From Nitrospinota bacterium (GTDB taxonomy: Bacteria > Nitrospinota_A > UBA7883), in contig JAOUNV010000053.1 of the NCBI GenBank assembly GCA_029880775.1, forward strand, positions 1 through 8,451: a stretch of DNA of 8,451 bases, read 5' to 3'. Numbering within the stretch: the first letter of the stretch is position 1; each line of letters opens with the position of its first letter. Below, piece after piece: positions 5,527 through 8,451 of the stretch. The position numbers were made by a program, and so were the translations under genes. The notes beneath the pieces were generated by a model that saw only the letters and a list, made by a program, of their open reading frames with translations, had not been told where the DNA came from and ran no database searches.

Positions 5527-7506
5527 ATGCTGAGGACACGCCCGGAATGGGAAGACTTTTTACGCAAGCGCAAGGGGAAGATAAGAGTATTCGGCGCCGC
5601 CTTGGCCGTGGCTTGCCTTGTGATCATGATAAGGCTATGGCACCTGCAGGTGATAGAGTATTCTTCGCTAGCGGGCAGGGCGGAGAGCAACAGGATACGA
5701 CAGCTCACCCTTGATGGGCAGCGAGGGCTGATAGTCGACCGTAAAGACAAGGTTTTGGTGGACACCCGCCCCTCGTTCCGCCTCTCTGTGGTGCCGGAGG
5801 ACACCCCACACCCCAGGTCTACGCTGGAATATCTTTCCAAAAAGATACGGATCGACATTAACTCTGCCCTGGCCAGGATCAAAGGAGCACGGCCCTTTAC
5901 TCCCGTGGTCTTGAACCGGAACCTGGACCGGAACAGCGTGGCTTTTGTGGAGGAACGCAGGTTCGAGCTTCCCGGCGTGGCCCTGGAGATCAAGCCGACG
6001 CGCCACTATCCGCACTCCGATTTCGCCGCCCATGTGTTGGGCTACCTGGGCTCCATTACCGCTCAGTCACTCGCAGAGGCAGGGGGCAAATACGCCATGG
6101 GTGATTTCGTGGGCCAGACCGGGCTGGAAAAAGAATACGAGGAGATGCTAAGAGGAAGGAAGGGGCTGAAAAGAGTGGAGGTGGACGCCGCCGGGCGCGT
6201 GCTGGCCACCCTGGCGGTGGAGCCGCCTAAAAGCGGTAACCAGCTCAAACTAACGCTCGAATTCAAGACTCAAAAAGCGGCGGAGGCGGCCTTTGGAAAC
6301 AAAAGAGGAGCCGCTGTAGCCCTGGACCCTAACACAGGTGAGATCATAGCCTTTGTCAGCAAACCATCCTTCGATCCGAACCTTTTCACCATTGGCATCA
6401 GCCCTAAGGATTGGAACGCGCTGGCGACAGCCCCCTCCCACCCCCTGCAAAACCGGGTGACCCACGGCCAATACCCCCCAGGCTCCACTTTCAAGATCGC
6501 TGTGGCGCTGGCAGCGCTGGAGGAGGGGATAACAACGCCGAAAAGGGAGATAAAATGCCCTGGCTACTTCCAGTTCGGTATCCGCAAATTTAGATGCTGG
6601 AAAAAACACGGCCATGGAACGGTGAACCTCCATAAGGCGATCGTGGAATCGTGCGATGTCTACTTCTATACTTTGGGAGTGGAGATGGGTGTCGAAAAGC
6701 TGGCGCTTACCGCCCGTCGCCTGGGGCTGGGGATGAAAACAGGCATCCACCTGAGTGGGGAGAGGACCGGCCTTATCCCCACAAAAGAATGGAAACTGGC
6801 CGCCCTCAAGGAGCCGTGGCATCCTGGTGAAATGGTTTCCTGCGCAATTGGCCAGGGGTATGTGCTGGCTACACCGCTGCAACTGGCGCTGATGACCGCC
6901 GCCGTGGCTAACGGTGGAAGGCTGGTCACTCCCACGCTTACCGTGATGGAACAGCAGGAGCGCAAGAAAGACTCAGGGACTGGGCGGCGAATCAATATTT
7001 CCGAGGAATCCGTAAGGCTGGTGCGAGAAGCGATGCGCGGGGTGGTGGCGGAACCTCACGGCACCGCCTGGCGGCTGCGCAAAGGCCCTTACGAATACGC
7101 CGGCAAAACCGGCACGGCCCAAGTTGTCCGAATGCGCGAGGAAGAGCCGGAATCGGAGGAGGACGTGGCCGAGCACTTGCGCGACCACGCTTTGTTCATC
7201 GCATTCGCCCCGTATGACGACCCGAAAATCGCCGTGGCGGTGATTGCGGAGAACTCTGGTCATGGCGGAGCTGTGGCGGCCCCCATCGCGAAAATAATTA
7301 TGGACACATACCTGGCCGGGCTGCCAGGAGTGAAGCGGATGGCCAAGCCAAAACCGAAACCCCGGCCAGTGGCCCAGCCCGCCGAAGCGCCCGCAGAGAC
7401 TACTGTGATCGTCGCTCCGGCGGAGGACAGCCAGCAAAGCCCACCCGTCGAAGCGCCGTTAGCCTCATCCGGGTCAGCCGAAACAACGGAGGCCGAACAC
7501 CCATGA
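5527..7506 (+). CDS. mrdA: Penicillin-binding protein 2 (elongasome peptidoglycan transpeptidase)
   Basis: Class B penicillin-binding protein that cross-links peptidoglycan in the periplasm during cell elongation, working with the glycosyltransferase RodA. It has 659 residues, slightly above the usual 600-650. A short basic cytoplasmic N-terminus precedes one membrane helix (about 20-40). The pedestal domain begins with GLIVDRK (67-73), and the transpeptidase domain starts near RGAAVALDP (260-268). Catalytic motifs are STFK (Ser320, Lys323), SCD (375-377, the PBP2-type variant of SxN) and KTG (527-529). Cys344, Cys357, His363 and Cys376 are spaced like a known PBP2 zinc site. From about residue 605 a Lys/Pro- then Ala/Pro/Glu-rich tail of some 55 residues looks disordered. 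ATG 5527 lies 15 nt after the mutase stop and has no clear Shine-Dalgarno; the ATG at 5520 is out of frame. The stop overlaps the rodA ATG. Confidence 0.96.
   Translation: MLRTRPEWEDFLRKRKGKIRVFGAALAVACLVIMIRLWHLQVIEYSSLAGRAESNRIRQLTLDGQRGLIVDRKDKVLVDTRPSFRLSVVPEDTPHPRSTLEYLSKKIRIDINSALARIKGARPFTPVVLNRNLDRNSVAFVEERRFELPGVALEIKPTRHYPHSDFAAHVLGYLGSITAQSLAEAGGKYAMGDFVGQTGLEKEYEEMLRGRKGLKRVEVDAAGRVLATLAVEPPKSGNQLKLTLEFKTQKAAEAAFGNKRGAAVALDPNTGEIIAFVSKPSFDPNLFTIGISPKDWNALATAPSHPLQNRVTHGQYPPGSTFKIAVALAALEEGITTPKREIKCPGYFQFGIRKFRCWKKHGHGTVNLHKAIVESCDVYFYTLGVEMGVEKLALTARRLGLGMKTGIHLSGERTGLIPTKEWKLAALKEPWHPGEMVSCAIGQGYVLATPLQLALMTAAVANGGRLVTPTLTVMEQQERKKDSGTGRRINISEESVRLVREAMRGVVAEPHGTAWRLRKGPYEYAGKTGTAQVVRMREEEPESEEDVAEHLRDHALFIAFAPYDDPKIAVAVIAENSGHGGAVAAPIAKIIMDTYLAGLPGVKRMAKPKPKPRPVAQPAEAPAETTVIVAPAEDSQQSPPVEAPLASSGSAETTEAEHP
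7488..7492 (+). promoter_or_regulatory. Shine-Dalgarno for rodA within the end of PBP2
   Basis: GGAGG ends 10 nt before ATG 7503. The spacing is slightly long, but it is the only purine-rich site near this start and supports the ATGA-overlap start for rodA. Confidence 0.45.
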
Positions 7507-8451
7507 GCCTAAAAGGCTTTACGCCGGACCAATACGCCCAACGGCGGTTAATAAAAATATTCGATTTCCCATTGCTGGCCATGACGCTGACCCTATGCGC
7601 CGTGGGGGTGGCGGCCATATACAGCGCCAATCTGCAAAGCGAATCGGAGTTTATGAAAAGCCTTTATCTTCGGCAGTCCTATTACATTGTACTGTCGCTG
7701 ATCTTAATGGCGGCTGTGCTGGTGGTGGACTATCGGGCGCTGGAAAGGTTCGCCTACCCCATATATTTTATCGGGCTTGCGGCTCTGGCGGGCACACTGC
7801 TGTTCGGCAAGATCGGGGGCGGCTCCAGACGATGGATAGAGATCGCCGGATACAATATCCAACCATCCGAGATAATGAAGATAATCCTGATCATTATCCT
7901 GGCCAGAGTATTTGGCGACATCCTGAAAAAGGACGACCTGGGAGCCAGGGATCTGATCAGGCCGGCCGTGGTCACATTGGTTCCCTTCATGATGGTGGCC
8001 TCCCAGCCGGATCTGGGAACCGCCATGATACTGATCTTCATATTCGTCTGCATGGCGTTCTTCAATGGCCTGAAAACAGGCTTCCTGGTCCGGACCACCG
8101 GTCTGTTGGCCCTGGCCACGCCGTCGTTCTGGTACTTGCTAAAACCGTATCAGCAAAAGAGGATTCTCACACTCCTAAACCCGGAGGCCGACCCGATGGG
8201 GGGCGGGTACCACATCATACAGTCGAAGATCGCCATCGGCTCCGGCGGGCTGTGGGGAAAGGGTGTCTTTATGGGAACCCAAAGCAAGCTCAACTTTTTG
8301 CCGGCCAAGCACACAGACTTTATTTTCTCCGTCTTCGCCGAGGAGATCGGCTTCTTCGGCGCGGCATTGCTCATCGCCCTGTTTTTTATTTTCATCCTGC
8401 GCATGATGGAGGTGATGGGCATGGCCAAGGACAAGTTCGGATCCCTCCTGG
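7503..8451 (+). CDS. rodA: RodA, SEDS-family peptidoglycan glycosyltransferase, 3'-truncated by window edge
   Basis: Multi-pass membrane glycosyltransferase that polymerises lipid II into glycan strands during elongation, in complex with PBP2. The frame is open from ATG 7503 to the right edge (316 codons); full-length RodA is about 370 residues, so the last helices are missing. After a 20-residue cytoplasmic N-terminus come several hydrophobic helices (for example about 20-42, 56-75 and 82-100). RodA/SEDS motifs are GGGSRRWIEIAG, QPSE (120-123), QPDLGTAM, PYQQKR, the NPEADPMGGGYH segment, and NFLPAKHTDFIF, where Asp272 matches the essential SEDS aspartate. The long NPEADP...GGYH segment and HTDFIFSVFAEE fit RodA better than FtsW. 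Its ATG overlaps the PBP2 TGA, implying coupled, near-stoichiometric expression of the two partners. Confidence 0.95.
   Translation, partial: MSLKGFTPDQYAQRRLIKIFDFPLLAMTLTLCAVGVAAIYSANLQSESEFMKSLYLRQSYYIVLSLILMAAVLVVDYRALERFAYPIYFIGLAALAGTLLFGKIGGGSRRWIEIAGYNIQPSEIMKIILIIILARVFGDILKKDDLGARDLIRPAVVTLVPFMMVASQPDLGTAMILIFIFVCMAFFNGLKTGFLVRTTGLLALATPSFWYLLKPYQQKRILTLLNPEADPMGGGYHIIQSKIAIGSGGLWGKGVFMGTQSKLNFLPAKHTDFIFSVFAEEIGFFGAALLIALFFIFILRMMEVMGMAKDKFGSLL

Overview
The window is an ordinary-looking chromosomal segment of a bacterium, with no sign of a mobile element, CRISPR array, tRNA or rRNA. It is GC-rich and densely coded. Genes within each block are joined by overlapping stop/start codons, and ATA (Ile) and AGG (Arg) codons are frequent. 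An elongasome pair (PBP2 and RodA) points to a rod-shaped, walled bacterium. An AlgC-type phosphomannomutase/phosphoglucomutase fits a Gram-negative-like envelope, and a V/A-type rotary ATPase shows this is one of the bacterial lineages carrying that enzyme. I cannot name the lineage from the sequence alone.

The left block (1-2904) is on the minus strand. In transcription order it reads: an extended-SDR NAD-dependent epimerase/dehydratase (2904-1903), a gap of about 108 bp, a small coiled-coil V/A-ATPase peripheral-stalk (G/H-like) subunit (1794-1465), and V/A-ATPase subunit I (1468 to the left edge, partial). The last two genes share an ATGA overlap. H-then-I is the usual head of a V/A-ATPase operon, so the remaining subunits (K, E, C, F, A, B, D) are expected beyond the left edge.

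The centre (2905-3148) is a divergent intergenic region of about 240 bp with AT-richer patches, weak promoter-like hexamers on both strands and a perfect 13-bp operator-like palindrome at 3102-3114.

The right block (3149-8451) is on the plus strand: a DusB-type tRNA-dihydrouridine synthase, a phosphomannomutase/phosphoglucomutase, PBP2 (mrdA) and RodA (partial at the right edge). The dus/pmm and pbp2/rodA junctions are ATGA overlaps, and pmm and pbp2 are 15 nt apart, so all four are probably one transcription unit. PBP2 and RodA form the transpeptidase/glycosyltransferase pair of the elongasome. The mutase makes mannose-1-P or glucose-1-P for surface polysaccharides, so three of the four genes concern the cell envelope.

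I found no clearly new biological system. The points most worth a second look are a predicted Cys/Cys/His/Cys metal site in PBP2, the dus-pmm-pbp2-rodA arrangement without mreBCD immediately upstream, and the palindrome ahead of dus.
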